Shown in pieces: positions 40,480-49,352 of a stretch of 64,000 nucleotides of DNA (positions are counted from its first letter, which is position 1; each line of letters starts with the position of its first letter). A model generated the notes under the pieces. That model did no database searches, had not been told where the DNA came from, and saw nothing but the letters and a program-made list of their open reading frames with translations. The position numbers and the translations under genes were made by a program. The DNA is from Bacillota bacterium (GTDB lineage Bacteria > Bacillota > Clostridia > Peptostreptococcales > Anaerovoracaceae): the NCBI GenBank assembly GCA_017436705.1, contig JAFSCP010000036.1, positions 62,001 to 126,000 on the forward strand. The letters are read 5' to 3'.

Positions 40480-41190
40480 CTACAAGTATTCCTTTATCTG
40501 ATTCAGCTTATTAATTGTAAAATCAATAGCTCTTCCTTTGGTATCCCCTTTCCCTGCTCTGTCAAACCAGCATGTCTTCAGTCCGCTTCCTATTCCGCCT
40601 GCCATGTCTGATGTCAGTGAATCACCTATAATCATGATTTCTGACGGAAGGATTTCTGCATCTCCCCTTGCCTGCTGCTTTGCGTTGAGTTCAACAAGTG
40701 CTGTATCGAAGAATTCTTTTGCAGGCTTGGACACACCAATTTTTTCAGATATAAAATTATGTCTGAAATAGTCAAGCATCCCTGCCAGTTCAAGCCTGTG
40801 AACCTGCTGATTGTACGGACCGTTACTGGCTGTGCAGAGAATGTACTTACCCGACAAATATTCAAGCATATCCATAGCGCCTTCCACCGGAATTGCACTT
40901 TCATTGAGGCATTCGCGGAAATATTTTTCGAAAATAGTTCCATCGAAGTCAATATTTCCGATTGCTTCGAATACTTTGTTGAAACGAATCTTCTGGAGTT
41001 CCCCGAAAGTCAGGCTGCCGTCTTCAATCTGCAGCCAGAGTCCTCCGTTTACTGTTTCAAATGTGTCATGCATCCAGTCTTCGTACTTTCTCAGACCGAA
41101 TTTTTCGAAACCGCTGCGCAGACTTTCCTTCACATAAGCATCGAAGTCAAGAAGTGTGTTGTCTATGTCGATAAAAATGGCTTTGATCAT
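40480..41190 (-). CDS. HAD-superfamily hydrolase, YjjG-like nucleotidase
   Basis: HAD motif I is FIDIDNTLLDFD, motif II CTASNGPYNQQ, and motif III/IV includes KPAKEFFD and MIIGDSLTSDMAGGIGSGLKTCWFDR. A helical cap lies between I and II. This pattern is typical of YjjG/YfnB-type pyrimidine 5'-nucleotidases, which hydrolyse (non-canonical) nucleoside monophosphates. The length of 236 aa is normal. Substrate not proven. Confidence 0.85.
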   Translation of the reverse strand: MIKAIFIDIDNTLLDFDAYVKESLRSGFEKFGLRKYEDWMHDTFETVNGGLWLQIEDGSLTFGELQKIRFNKVFEAIGNIDFDGTIFEKYFRECLNESAIPVEGAMDMLEYLSGKYILCTASNGPYNQQVHRLELAGMLDYFRHNFISEKIGVSKPAKEFFDTALVELNAKQQARGDAEILPSEIMIIGDSLTSDMAGGIGSGLKTCWFDRAGKGDTKGRAIDFTINKLNQIKEYL

Positions 41191-41220
41191 AAATATTCTG
41201 CCAGTCCCCTTTCCTGCACA

Positions 41221-41254
41221 AAAAACAAGCGGACAAAATTACTTCTGCCCGCCT
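41221..41254 (-). terminator. Terminator after ireB
   Basis: On the - strand AGGCGGGCA pairs with TGTCCGCTT (two G-U pairs) and is followed by GTTTTTT. It separates ireB from the downstream HAD gene. Confidence 0.75.
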
Positions 41255-41259
41255 TAAAA

Positions 41260-41502
41260 CTACTTATTAATATACGCCTTAAGCATTTCCGCAATAAGCT
41301 CGTCTCTGTCAATACCCTTGATAAGAGTACGGGCATTGTTATAGCTTGTGATGTATGATGGGTCACCTGAAATCAGATAGCCCACAAGCTGGTCAATAGG
41401 ATTGTAGTCCTTTTCTTCCAGCGCTGCGTATACTTCTTCGAGAATCTGCTTATTGGTCTTCTGCATCTTGAATGCATCAAACATTTTAGTATTTCTGTCC
41501 AT
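41260..41502 (-). CDS. ireB: IreB family regulatory phosphoprotein (YrzL)
   Basis: This 80-residue protein ends DELIAEMLKAYINK and contains VYAALEEKDYNPIDQLVGYLISGDPSYITSYNNAR, the conserved IreB (DUF965) sequence. In Enterococcus IreB is a target of the IreK Ser/Thr kinase and affects cephalosporin resistance. Position directly after alaS matches Firmicutes order. No Cys or metal motif. Confidence 0.94.
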   Translation of the reverse strand: MDRNTKMFDAFKMQKTNKQILEEVYAALEEKDYNPIDQLVGYLISGDPSYITSYNNARTLIKGIDRDELIAEMLKAYINK

Positions 41503-41565
41503 TCCAGGTCTCCCTTCAATTATTTTTACAATCGCTTCAGCGCAATACTTTCTGAAACTATTATA

Positions 41566-44187
41566 CTATTTTAATAAGCTTTCTGCAACAGCAAATGCAT
41601 CATTAATTTTTGATGGATCCTTTGCGCCGGCCTGTGCCATGTCAGCTTTACCGCCGCCGCCGCCACCGCAAGCTGCAGCAATCTGCTTGATCATGTTGCC
41701 TGCGTGGAGTCCCTTTTCAAGGAGGTCATCAGTAATTGATACAAGGAATGTTACCTTGCCGCCGGAAACTGTTGCAAATACCATTACGATGCCCTTGTGA
41801 GCAGCCTTGATATCGTCAGAAAGTCCTCTTAAATCGTTGATATTGTAGTCAGCAAATTCCTTGGTAACAAGTTTTACACCGTTAATTTCCTTAGCATTTG
41901 CAACCATTGCATCAACTTCGCCGCCCATTGCAGCCTTCTTGATTTCTTCAAGTTCCTTCTTCAGTGCCTTGAGTTCTTCTGCTGTAGCCTTAACTTTGTC
42001 AGCAAGAGCGTTCTTGTTGCACTTAAGTGGTTCACATGCTTTTTCGATAATCGCTTCAGCCTTGAGAGCTTCTGCAAGTACGTTTGTACCAGTAGTTGCT
42101 TCGATTCTTCTAACGCCGGAAGCAACGCCGCCTTCGGAAAGAATCTTGAACGCACCGATTTCACCGGTATTCTTAACGTGAGTACCGCCGCAGAGTTCCA
42201 CAGACCATCCGCCTGCGTTTACTACTCTTACAACACTGCCGTATTTTTCACCGAAAAGTGCCATAGCGCCGGCTTCCTGAGCTTCTTCCATGGACATTTC
42301 TGTGCAGGAAACTTCGAGGAATTCATTGATTACGTCATTTACCATCTTTTCAACTTCTGCAAGCTGTTCCTTAGTCATTGCTTCGAAGTGAGAGAAGTCG
42401 AATCTGAGAATCTTTTCGTTTACCATGGAGCCGGCCTGCTGTACGTGTGTACCGAGAACCTTACGGAGAGCCTTCTGCAGTAAGTGTGTTGCAGTGTGGT
42501 TTCTCATTGTGCAGTTTCTCTTGATGTGGTCAACATGTGCAAGAACTTCATCGCCGACCTTGATTTCGCCCTTGATAACTGTGCCGGCATGATAGAAGAT
42601 GCCATCCTTCTTTTCAACTTTTTCAATTCTGATGGAACCGTCTCCTGTTGACATAAAACCGTTATCGTCTACCTGTCCGCCGCCTTCTGCATAGAATGGA
42701 GTCTTGTCCAGGATAACCTTAACTTTTGCACCTTCGGAAGCAGTTTCAATCAGGCCGCCTTCACCGATGAGTGCGAGAACCTTGGCATCTGTAATCTGAA
42801 GGTTATCGTAACCTACAAATTCAGTCTTAGGAACGTTGAGTTCAAATTCAGCATCCTTCCATGCTTCATCTTCCCCTACCTTACGGCTGGATCTTGCAAG
42901 TTCCTTCTGCTTCTTCATGTTGGCTGCGAAACCTTCCTTATCAGCAGTAAAGCCTGCTTCAGCAAGGATTTCTTCTGTAAGTTCAAGCGGGAATCCGTAA
43001 GTGTCGTATAACTTGAACACTTTTTCACCGTCGAGAACTGTCTTGCCGGAAGCTTTTAATTCTTCCACATATTCTTTGATTATTTCTTCACCCTGTCCGA
43101 TTGTAGCAGCGAACTTTTCTTCTTCAACTGCGATAATCTTCTGAATGTAATCTTTCTTTTCAACTAATTCAGGATATGCTTCTCCGGAAACTTCGATAAC
43201 TCTGTTGGAAAGTTCAACAAGGAAAGCACCTTCGATGCCGAGGATTCTTCCGTGTCTTGCAGCTCTTCTTAAGAGTCTTCTGAGTACGTAGCCTCTTCCT
43301 TCATTGGATGGCATGATACCGTCAGCAATCATGAAAGTTACTGATCTTAAGTGGTCAGTGATAATTCTGATGGAAACGTCTGTAGGAGCCTGTCCGTCCT
43401 TATATTCAACGCCGGACTTTTCAACTACACCATCGAGAATGTGTCTGATTGTGTCGATATCGAAGATGGAGTCTACACCCTGCATGATGCAGGCCATTCT
43501 TTCAAGACCCATACCTGTGTCGATATTTGGATGTTCAAGGTTGGAGTATGAACCGTCTTCTTCCTTGGAGAACTGTGTGAATACATGGTTCCAGAATTCA
43601 AGGTATCTGTCGCAGTCACAGCCTGGCTTACAGTCAGGGCTTCCGCATCCGTATTCAGGACCTCTGTCGAAGTAGATTTCGGAGCATGGTCCGCAAGGTC
43701 CGAGACCGATTTCCCAGAAGTTGTCTTCCTTACCTAATCTTACGATTCTTTCTTCAGGCATACCAAGTTTCTTCCAGATTTCAACTGCTTCGTCGTCATC
43801 CTGATAAACTGTTGCCCATACTTTATCAAGCGGCATCTTAAGCCATTCTGTAATGAATTCAAGACCCCATGTGAGTGACTGTTCCTTGAAATAGTCGCCG
43901 AATGAGAAGTTACCAAGCATTTCAAAGAAAGTACCGTGTCTTGAAGTGATACCTACATTGTCAATATCGCCTGTTCTGATACATTTCTGGCATGTTGTCA
44001 TTCTCTTGGCAGGAGGAGTTTCAACTCCCGCAAAGTAGTTCTTTAAAGGTGCCATACCTGAGTTGATGATTAAAAGGCTCTTGTCGTTCTGCGGAATCAG
44101 AGAAGCACTCTTACCTGCATAGTGTTCCTTGCTTACGTAAAAGTCTCTGAACAGCTGTCTTATCTGGTTTAAACCTAATTTTTCCAT
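41566..44187 (-). CDS. alaS: Alanyl-tRNA synthetase
   Basis: This is an 873-residue class II synthetase. Visible are MTTCQKCIRTGDIDNVGITSRHGTFFEMLGNFSFGDYF at the active site, the editing domain with HTATHLLQKALRKVLG (zinc HxxxH) and CGGTHVKNTGEIG, and the C-terminal DHH-associated region with GGGGGGKADMAQAG. The start at 44187 follows TCAGGAGGAAATTAAC. No T-box leader is visible in the short upstream gap. ireB is next on the same strand. Confidence 0.97.
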   Translation of the reverse strand: MEKLGLNQIRQLFRDFYVSKEHYAGKSASLIPQNDKSLLIINSGMAPLKNYFAGVETPPAKRMTTCQKCIRTGDIDNVGITSRHGTFFEMLGNFSFGDYFKEQSLTWGLEFITEWLKMPLDKVWATVYQDDDEAVEIWKKLGMPEERIVRLGKEDNFWEIGLGPCGPCSEIYFDRGPEYGCGSPDCKPGCDCDRYLEFWNHVFTQFSKEEDGSYSNLEHPNIDTGMGLERMACIMQGVDSIFDIDTIRHILDGVVEKSGVEYKDGQAPTDVSIRIITDHLRSVTFMIADGIMPSNEGRGYVLRRLLRRAARHGRILGIEGAFLVELSNRVIEVSGEAYPELVEKKDYIQKIIAVEEEKFAATIGQGEEIIKEYVEELKASGKTVLDGEKVFKLYDTYGFPLELTEEILAEAGFTADKEGFAANMKKQKELARSSRKVGEDEAWKDAEFELNVPKTEFVGYDNLQITDAKVLALIGEGGLIETASEGAKVKVILDKTPFYAEGGGQVDDNGFMSTGDGSIRIEKVEKKDGIFYHAGTVIKGEIKVGDEVLAHVDHIKRNCTMRNHTATHLLQKALRKVLGTHVQQAGSMVNEKILRFDFSHFEAMTKEQLAEVEKMVNDVINEFLEVSCTEMSMEEAQEAGAMALFGEKYGSVVRVVNAGGWSVELCGGTHVKNTGEIGAFKILSEGGVASGVRRIEATTGTNVLAEALKAEAIIEKACEPLKCNKNALADKVKATAEELKALKKELEEIKKAAMGGEVDAMVANAKEINGVKLVTKEFADYNINDLRGLSDDIKAAHKGIVMVFATVSGGKVTFLVSITDDLLEKGLHAGNMIKQIAAACGGGGGGKADMAQAGAKDPSKINDAFAVAESLLK

Positions 44188-44259
44188 ATGTTAATTTCCT
44201 CCTGAAATTTTAAACAATCTAACCAAATTATTTTACCACATGCCTTGCAAAAAGTCCAT

Positions 44260-44814
44260 TTATTTACCTAAAAAATCCAACAAAGCTTCCTCAGAAATCG
44301 CACCGATGTGGGCATTTACAACATATCCTTCTTCATCCACCATAAAAGTGAGCGGAATTGAGTAAACACCGTAGGTCTGAGTAGCAATAAGATCACTGTC
44401 AAAGTAAACCGGGAAGTCCAGTTCGTTTTCTTCTACGAAAGATTTTACACTTTCAACAGTATCACGCTGGCCGTCGGTCTGGTTTATCATAAGGAATTCC
44501 ACTTTGTCGCCATACTCTGCATATGCTGTTTCAAATGCAGGAAATTCCATTCTGCACGGACCGCACCATGTAGCCCAGAAATTTACGATTACAGGCTTGC
44601 CCTTGAAATCAGAAAGATAAACTTTCTCGCCGTCACCGTCATAAACATAAAAATCTACTGCTTCAAAAGGCTCGAAGGAATTTTCCTGCTGGCTGCTTCC
44701 GTCCTGGTAACCTGCGTCATCCTGCCCTTTCACTAAAAAATTATATCCGGCTGCTGCGCCCGCGAAAAGCACAACAAGTAAAATAACCAGAATCATTGTC
44801 TTCTTGTTTTTCAT
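44260..44814 (-). CDS. TlpA-like thiol-disulfide reductase
   Basis: A membrane-anchored thioredoxin fold: hydrophobic anchor (MILVILLVVLFAGAAAGYNFLV), then an AhpC/TSA-redoxin domain with the active site NFWATWCGPCRMEFPAF and the cis-Pro segment YSIPLTFMVDEEG. It would act outside the membrane, keeping thiols reduced. It is directly downstream of a CcdA gene, its likely electron donor. The role may be cytochrome/heme thiols or spore/envelope proteins; no cytochrome c gene is in view. Confidence 0.9.
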   Translation of the reverse strand: MKNKKTMILVILLVVLFAGAAAGYNFLVKGQDDAGYQDGSSQQENSFEPFEAVDFYVYDGDGEKVYLSDFKGKPVIVNFWATWCGPCRMEFPAFETAYAEYGDKVEFLMINQTDGQRDTVESVKSFVEENELDFPVYFDSDLIATQTYGVYSIPLTFMVDEEGYVVNAHIGAISEEALLDFLGK

Positions 44815-44840
44815 TATCCTTTACCCCTTCCTGTATAATT

Positions 44841-45512
44841 CTATGAGAAAATCGCCATAATTCTGTTCATCATTCCGAAAATCATCATCACACCTACTGC
44901 AATAAGGAAAATACCGCAGATTTTATTGATAATTCCATAATGTTTTTTAATGAAATCAAAGCTTCCTTCCAGCTGTTCGATAAGTACAGCCGAAATTATA
45001 AAAGGAATGCCAAGACCTGCTGAATATGTAATCAGCAGCATCAATCCCTTCATTATTGTTCCTGCCGCCGATGCCATCATCAGTGCGGAACCAAGAAATG
45101 CGCCTACACAAGGTGTCAGGCTTATGGAGTAAATCATCCCGAAGAGAAATGCTGAAAACACGCTCTTTACCTGAATCTGCCTGCTTATTCCTTTAAAAAA
45201 CGGCAGATTGATAACTTCCAGATAGCTCAGTCCGAAAATTATTACGATAAGGCCGCATACTACATTTACAGCAGTCTGATGCTGCCCCAGGAAGCTTCCG
45301 AAGGCTCCTGCAAAAACGCCCATGGCGCTGAAAACCACTGTAAACCCAAGGACGAAGGCAATGGCGCCAGGCAGTACGTTCTGTTTTTTTCTGCCTGTTT
45401 CATCATCTCCTGCCGCGCCGGCAAAGTACGATATGTACAGCGGCAGAAGCGGCAGCATGCACGGCGATATAAAGGAAATTATACCTTCTAAAAATGTGAT
45501 CAAATACTGCAT
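44841..45512 (-). CDS. ccdA: CcdA-type thiol electron transporter
   Basis: This 223-residue protein has six membrane helices and the paired conserved cysteines in FISPCMLPLLPLY and SLTPCVGAFLGSAL, the CcdA/DsbD transmembrane type. It passes electrons from cytoplasmic thioredoxin to an extracytoplasmic partner, here presumably the TlpA-like protein encoded 26 bases downstream. Confidence 0.92.
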   Translation of the reverse strand: MQYLITFLEGIISFISPCMLPLLPLYISYFAGAAGDDETGRKKQNVLPGAIAFVLGFTVVFSAMGVFAGAFGSFLGQHQTAVNVVCGLIVIIFGLSYLEVINLPFFKGISRQIQVKSVFSAFLFGMIYSISLTPCVGAFLGSALMMASAAGTIMKGLMLLITYSAGLGIPFIISAVLIEQLEGSFDFIKKHYGIINKICGIFLIAVGVMMIFGMMNRIMAIFS

Positions 45513-45539
45513 GTTAATCCTCCCAAATCCTTTTGTTTT

Positions 45540-47120
45540 TTACATCAGAGGAGCCACAACTTTAAGCAGCTTCCCTGCTATCTTTATACCCGGTTTTTCG
45601 TTTTTTATAGAATTTTTTGTTATCTGTGTACATTTTTTCAGTGTGTTCTGGAAATCAGACTCAATGTCAGGAATGCAGTCTGTTCCATACATGTAAGCTG
45701 CACATTCAAAATGATGGTACAGGCTTCTGTAGTCAAGATTAATAGTCCCCACAACAGCCTTTATATCATCAGCAACGAAAACCTTTGCATGAACAAATCC
45801 AGGTGTGTATTCGTAGATTTTTACACCTGCTTCAATGAGCGAAGCGTAATGGGTCTTTGCCAGTGCAAAGGCAGTTTTTTTGTCCGGAATTCCCGGCAGA
45901 ATAAGGCTGACATCTACGCCCCTTTCTGCGGCAAATTTAAGCGCAGTTTCCGTTTCACCGTCAAGAATCAGATATGGTGACATTATATGTACATAATTCT
46001 GCGCCCTGTTGAGAATGTCTATATAGACCATTTCGCCCACTTTTTCATCGTCCAGCGGACAGTCACCATAAGGAATAACAAATCCTCTGGCAGGTCTGAT
46101 GTTTTCCGCAGGATATTCAAGGAATTTCCTGAATTCGGGCTCTTTTTCGTCTACATTCCAGAGCTGCAGGAACATAAGGGTAAAACTCTTTACAGCCTCA
46201 CCTTTCAGCATAATTGCAGTGTCCTTCCAGTGGCCGAATCTTTCGTATTCGTTGATATATTCATCTGCCAGATTGATACCGCCCGTAAAGGCTGTATGAC
46301 CGTCAATTACTACGATTTTACGATGGTCACGGTAATTATAGTGTGTTGAAATAAAAGGTGTTACAGGTGAAAACATTTTGCAGTTTATACCCAGCGCCTT
46401 CAGTCTCTTGGGATAATTATGAGGAAGCGTTGTAAACTCACATGTTCCGTCATACATGAGACGAACATCCACGCCTTCGCTTGCTTTGCGCGCAAGAATA
46501 TCAAGAACTCTTCCCCACATAATTCCTTCATCGATGATAAAATACTCAAGGAAAATAAAATGTTCGGCCTTTTCAAGCTCGATAAGAAGCTGGTCAAACT
46601 TATCTTCTCCCTGCGGAAAGTATTTTATATATGTATCTTCGTATACAGGAAAACATCCTGCTCTGTTTATGTAATTGCTCAGGGCAGCAGTCTCAGGGCT
46701 CTGTTTTTTCAGATCATCAGCCACAGCCGGATTCTGACAGAGCAGACCGTCAGTTTCAGCTATAAGCTGCTCCACACGTGCTTTTACTGCCCTGTGTCCC
46801 ACGTCTGCCTTGGTATAAATAAGCATTCCTACCCCGAAAACAGGTACAAGCATTATAAGCACAAGCCAGGTAATTTTGGCAGTAGGATTGATTCTGCTGT
46901 TTATGAGATACATCATAGTTCCGCCGTACAGAACTATGGTTGCAATATAGTAATGTGCTGTAAAGTCAGAGAAAAAACCGAAAATACTTATCAGAACAGC
47001 CAGCTGTATAAGAAGAAGAATTGTAAACATTCCGCCACGGCTGAAAACAGTTCTCCATATTCCACGTTTACCTTTTTCAAGAAGTCGCATACCTACGGTG
47101 TCATTGTTTTGGTTTTCCAT
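45540..47120 (-). CDS. cls: Cardiolipin synthase (phospholipase D family)
   Basis: Two or three N-terminal membrane helices are followed by two PLD domains with HKD motifs: HYNYRDHRKIVVIDGHTAFTGG and VHAKVFVADDIKAVVGTINLD. The length of 526 aa is usual for bacterial Cls. It joins two phosphatidylglycerols into cardiolipin plus glycerol at the membrane. SD GGGGAAA precedes ATG 47120. It may be a single-gene unit. Confidence 0.94.
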   Translation of the reverse strand: MENQNNDTVGMRLLEKGKRGIWRTVFSRGGMFTILLLIQLAVLISIFGFFSDFTAHYYIATIVLYGGTMMYLINSRINPTAKITWLVLIMLVPVFGVGMLIYTKADVGHRAVKARVEQLIAETDGLLCQNPAVADDLKKQSPETAALSNYINRAGCFPVYEDTYIKYFPQGEDKFDQLLIELEKAEHFIFLEYFIIDEGIMWGRVLDILARKASEGVDVRLMYDGTCEFTTLPHNYPKRLKALGINCKMFSPVTPFISTHYNYRDHRKIVVIDGHTAFTGGINLADEYINEYERFGHWKDTAIMLKGEAVKSFTLMFLQLWNVDEKEPEFRKFLEYPAENIRPARGFVIPYGDCPLDDEKVGEMVYIDILNRAQNYVHIMSPYLILDGETETALKFAAERGVDVSLILPGIPDKKTAFALAKTHYASLIEAGVKIYEYTPGFVHAKVFVADDIKAVVGTINLDYRSLYHHFECAAYMYGTDCIPDIESDFQNTLKKCTQITKNSIKNEKPGIKIAGKLLKVVAPLM

Positions 47121-47179
47121 TAATATTTCCCCTTAAAATTCAAAAAATCTTCCGAGTATATTATACCACAATCTCAAAT

Positions 47180-47213
47180 AAATAAAAACCCGCAGATATG
47201 AATACCCGCGGAT
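47180..47213. terminator. Hairpin terminator between the small YtxH-like gene and cls
   Basis: ACCCGCAGATAT (47188-47199) pairs with ATACCCGCGGAT (47202-47213) through several G-U pairs. On the - strand the stem is followed by TTTTTATTTATT. It ends the transcript of the upstream (higher-coordinate) small genes. Confidence 0.7.
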
Positions 47214-47230
47214 TTTTACAGTTCTGAATT

Positions 47231-47440
47231 TTACATCTGATCTTTTAAAGTTCTGGCCATCTCCGTCATGTCATGGCGCACATTGCATAAGTTATCTTTT
47301 ACATCATCCATATGATGAAAAGTGTCTCTGAATTCGTTTTTCAGCTCACGTTTTGCGCTTGGTTTCATGGACGAATATGCCATCATTGCAGCAGTTCCAG
47401 CTGCCGCCATTGCTATAGCCACACCTGCAGCCTTTTTCAT
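47231..47440 (-). CDS. Small membrane protein, YtxH-like
   Basis: The 69-residue protein begins with an Ala/Met-rich hydrophobic segment (AAGVAIAMAAAGTAAMMAYSS), continues with KPSAKRELKNEF and ends in an amphipathic helix. The glycine/alanine-rich helix plus charged coil resembles YtxH-type small envelope proteins. The function is unknown; it is probably membrane-anchored. SD GGGGTGATG before the ATG. Confidence 0.65.
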   Translation of the reverse strand: MKKAAGVAIAMAAAGTAAMMAYSSMKPSAKRELKNEFRDTFHHMDDVKDNLCNVRHDMTEMARTLKDQM

Positions 47441-47482
47441 ATATCATCACCCCTTCAGCAATATTATCTGCCGGATCTGTGA

Positions 47483-47806
47483 TTATATGCAAGAACAATT
47501 AACCAGTTCATAGGCTGATACATCGAGTTTACCGCCAAGATTTTTTGCAAAACTTTCAGGTAATGCAATCAGCTCTTCTTTTTTTGCTTTAGGCAGTTTT
47601 TTTATGTAGTATTCAAGCCGTGAAGCAGTTTCCCTTGATTCAGATGACCATACTGCTTCAATTTTAACAGCCTGTCTGCTTCCTGTGTATCTGGCACACT
47701 TACCGGGCAGTCGTCCTGCATGTTCATCAAAACGACGCTGCACATCGGTTGTTATGCCGGTATATATTGAGTTATCCGAGCATCTGAGCATATATGTATA
47801 GTACAA
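47483..47806 (-). CDS. GIY-YIG domain nuclease-like protein (UPF0213/YhbQ type)
   Basis: A single GIY-YIG domain: MYYTYMLRCSDNSIYTGITTDVQRRFDEH contains the GIY-YIG core in the forms YTYML and YTGIT, with Arg in DVQRR and Glu in RLEYYIKKLPKAKKEELI. UPF0213 proteins such as YhbQ are small single-domain nucleases of unclear role, possibly DNA repair. Divergent from the + strand gene at 47912. Confidence 0.9.
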   Translation of the reverse strand: MYYTYMLRCSDNSIYTGITTDVQRRFDEHAGRLPGKCARYTGSRQAVKIEAVWSSESRETASRLEYYIKKLPKAKKEELIALPESFAKNLGGKLDVSAYELVNCSCI

Positions 47807-47842
47807 TTTTCCGGGTCCTTTCAGTTTTTTTCGTCTAATTCA

Positions 47843-47871
47843 TTGGAGTTTTGCTGAATTTATTATATAAT
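47843..47871 (+). promoter_or_regulatory. Promoter of the VTE5-like/CDF-like operon
   Basis: TTGGAG (47843-47848) and a perfect TATAAT (47866-47871) are separated by 17 bases, about 40 bases before the ATG at 47912. Confidence 0.7.
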
Positions 47872-47911
47872 ATAATTTCAGATTAGTAAATTTCTACGGA
47901 GGAATTTTTTA

Positions 47912-48628
47912 ATGTTTGAACTTTTATCCGGCTTCGGTGCCCTCATAATTTACTTCATAGTCTGTGCATCCTCTGCTGTAGTTATAAAATTTCTTATTAA
48001 AGTACCCCACGAAGTATTCCGCAAACTTCTGCACCTTATACTTCTGGGCTCACTTTTCGTTTTTATATTCTGCTTTAAAACATGGTGGATTTCGGCACTG
48101 GCCTCTGTAATATTCGCAATGGTCGTGTACCCTATTCTGGCATGGGCAGAGAAAAAATTCAAAGGCTACTCCGGTCTGCTGGAAGAACGCAAAGGCGGCG
48201 AAATCAAAGCCAGCCTGCTTCTTGTTTTTACCATGTTTGCAGTTGTAATGACCATCTGCTGGGGTTTATGCGGTGACAAAATCCTTGCCCTTGCAAGCAT
48301 CTGTGCCTGGGGCTTTGGTGATGCTGCAGCAGCACTCATCGGCAAAAAATTCGGCAGGCACCCTCTCGAAATAAAAAAACTGGGTGTTAAAAAAAGCTGG
48401 GAAGGAACATCTGCAATGTTTACAGTTTCCTTTATTTCAGTTTTTTTAAGCATATACTTTCATGGGGGATTCACAACAGTTCAGTCCGTTATAATTGCGG
48501 TAATTACTGCTGCAGTCACTGCTTACATTGAACTGATAACCAAAGGCGGAAATGATACAGTTACATGCCCTCTGGCCGCAATGTCCGTCATTCTGCCGCT
48601 CACATATATTTTCGGAGGTGGTTTCTGA
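47912..48628 (+). CDS. VTE5/dolichol-kinase-like CTP-dependent membrane kinase
   Basis: This 238-residue polytopic protein (about seven helices) has the FRKLLHLILLG start, the WGFGDAAAALIGKKFGRHPL loop and KKSWEGTSAMF, which resemble the CTP-binding motifs of phytol/dolichol kinase and CDP-diacylglycerol synthases. In bacteria the substrate may be a polyprenol or diacylglycerol. SD ACGGAGG before the ATG. The next gene starts at the overlapping stop (TGATG), so the two are translationally coupled. Confidence 0.82.
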   Translation: MFELLSGFGALIIYFIVCASSAVVIKFLIKVPHEVFRKLLHLILLGSLFVFIFCFKTWWISALASVIFAMVVYPILAWAEKKFKGYSGLLEERKGGEIKASLLLVFTMFAVVMTICWGLCGDKILALASICAWGFGDAAAALIGKKFGRHPLEIKKLGVKKSWEGTSAMFTVSFISVFLSIYFHGGFTTVQSVIIAVITAAVTAYIELITKGGNDTVTCPLAAMSVILPLTYIFGGGF

Positions 48629-49251
48629 TGAAAGAAGAAAAAGCAAAAAAAGAAAAATCAGGCAGCCGGACTCTCCTCATGTCGGTACTTATGAGTTCAC
48701 CGGGACCTCTTGTTGTAGGTCTTGGACTCCTTGTGGGCCAGAGCTCAACTCAGCTTGCAGACTTCGTCCGCAGGAGCGCAGAGCTTCTTGCAATAATTCT
48801 TTCTTACATAGTTTACACCCTTACCAATAAACAGGGATACACCGATCTGCAAAAAAAGGCCCGCCTTGAAAGAATGTCCAATCTTTTTGTCGGAGGTGCA
48901 ATGATTCTGGGCGGTACTGCCATGATATTCATAACCCTCTTTTCAGAAAACACTGAAAAAGGTAACGTAATTCCAGGCCTTTCAATTGCAGTTATGGGGG
49001 TAATTGCAAACTCGCTGTTCTGGCGTAAATATACAAAACTCGGAAAAGAAACCGGCAATCAGATTCTTAACGTTCAGGCACGTCTTTACCGTGCAAAAAC
49101 CTTTGTAGATGGCTGCGTGACCATAGCGCTCACAACGGTTGCCGCATTTCCTGAATCTCAGGCAGCTTTCTATCTGGATTTTGTAGGTTCAGTAATAGTT
49201 GCCGTCTACCTTATTTTCTGCGGATTCAAAACAATTAAAGAAAGCTGCTGA
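48628..49251 (+). CDS. Cation-diffusion-facilitator-like membrane protein lacking the C-terminal domain
   Basis: This 207-residue protein has about six membrane segments. STQLADFVRRSAELLAIILSY and ILNVQARLYRAKTFVDGCVTIAL align by eye with the TM2 and TM5 regions of CDF transporters, and the end (LDFVGSVIVAVYLIFCGFKTIKE) with TM6. The canonical HxxxD/DxxxD zinc ligands are mostly changed and the cytosolic domain is absent. Metal transport is therefore doubtful; it might work with the coupled kinase-like protein. ATG 48628 overlaps the previous stop and has GGAGGTGG upstream. Confidence 0.65.
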   Translation: MKEEKAKKEKSGSRTLLMSVLMSSPGPLVVGLGLLVGQSSTQLADFVRRSAELLAIILSYIVYTLTNKQGYTDLQKKARLERMSNLFVGGAMILGGTAMIFITLFSENTEKGNVIPGLSIAVMGVIANSLFWRKYTKLGKETGNQILNVQARLYRAKTFVDGCVTIALTTVAAFPESQAAFYLDFVGSVIVAVYLIFCGFKTIKESC

Positions 49252-49352
49252 AATGTAAAATAAAAACATTTTCATTTCCGGCACTTCACTCTTTTCGCAT
49301 AGTATAATGTGATATAATTTAGATGTATGTGTATGTATAAGGAGGTTTAACA

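Noticed and set aside
40759-41358. + strand open frame of 199 codons
   Set aside because: It lies opposite the HAD hydrolase and ireB; both of those have conserved motifs and SD sequences.
44188-44259. T-box riboswitch before alaS
   Set aside because: The gap is about 70 bases, with no room for the stem structure or the conserved T-box sequence.
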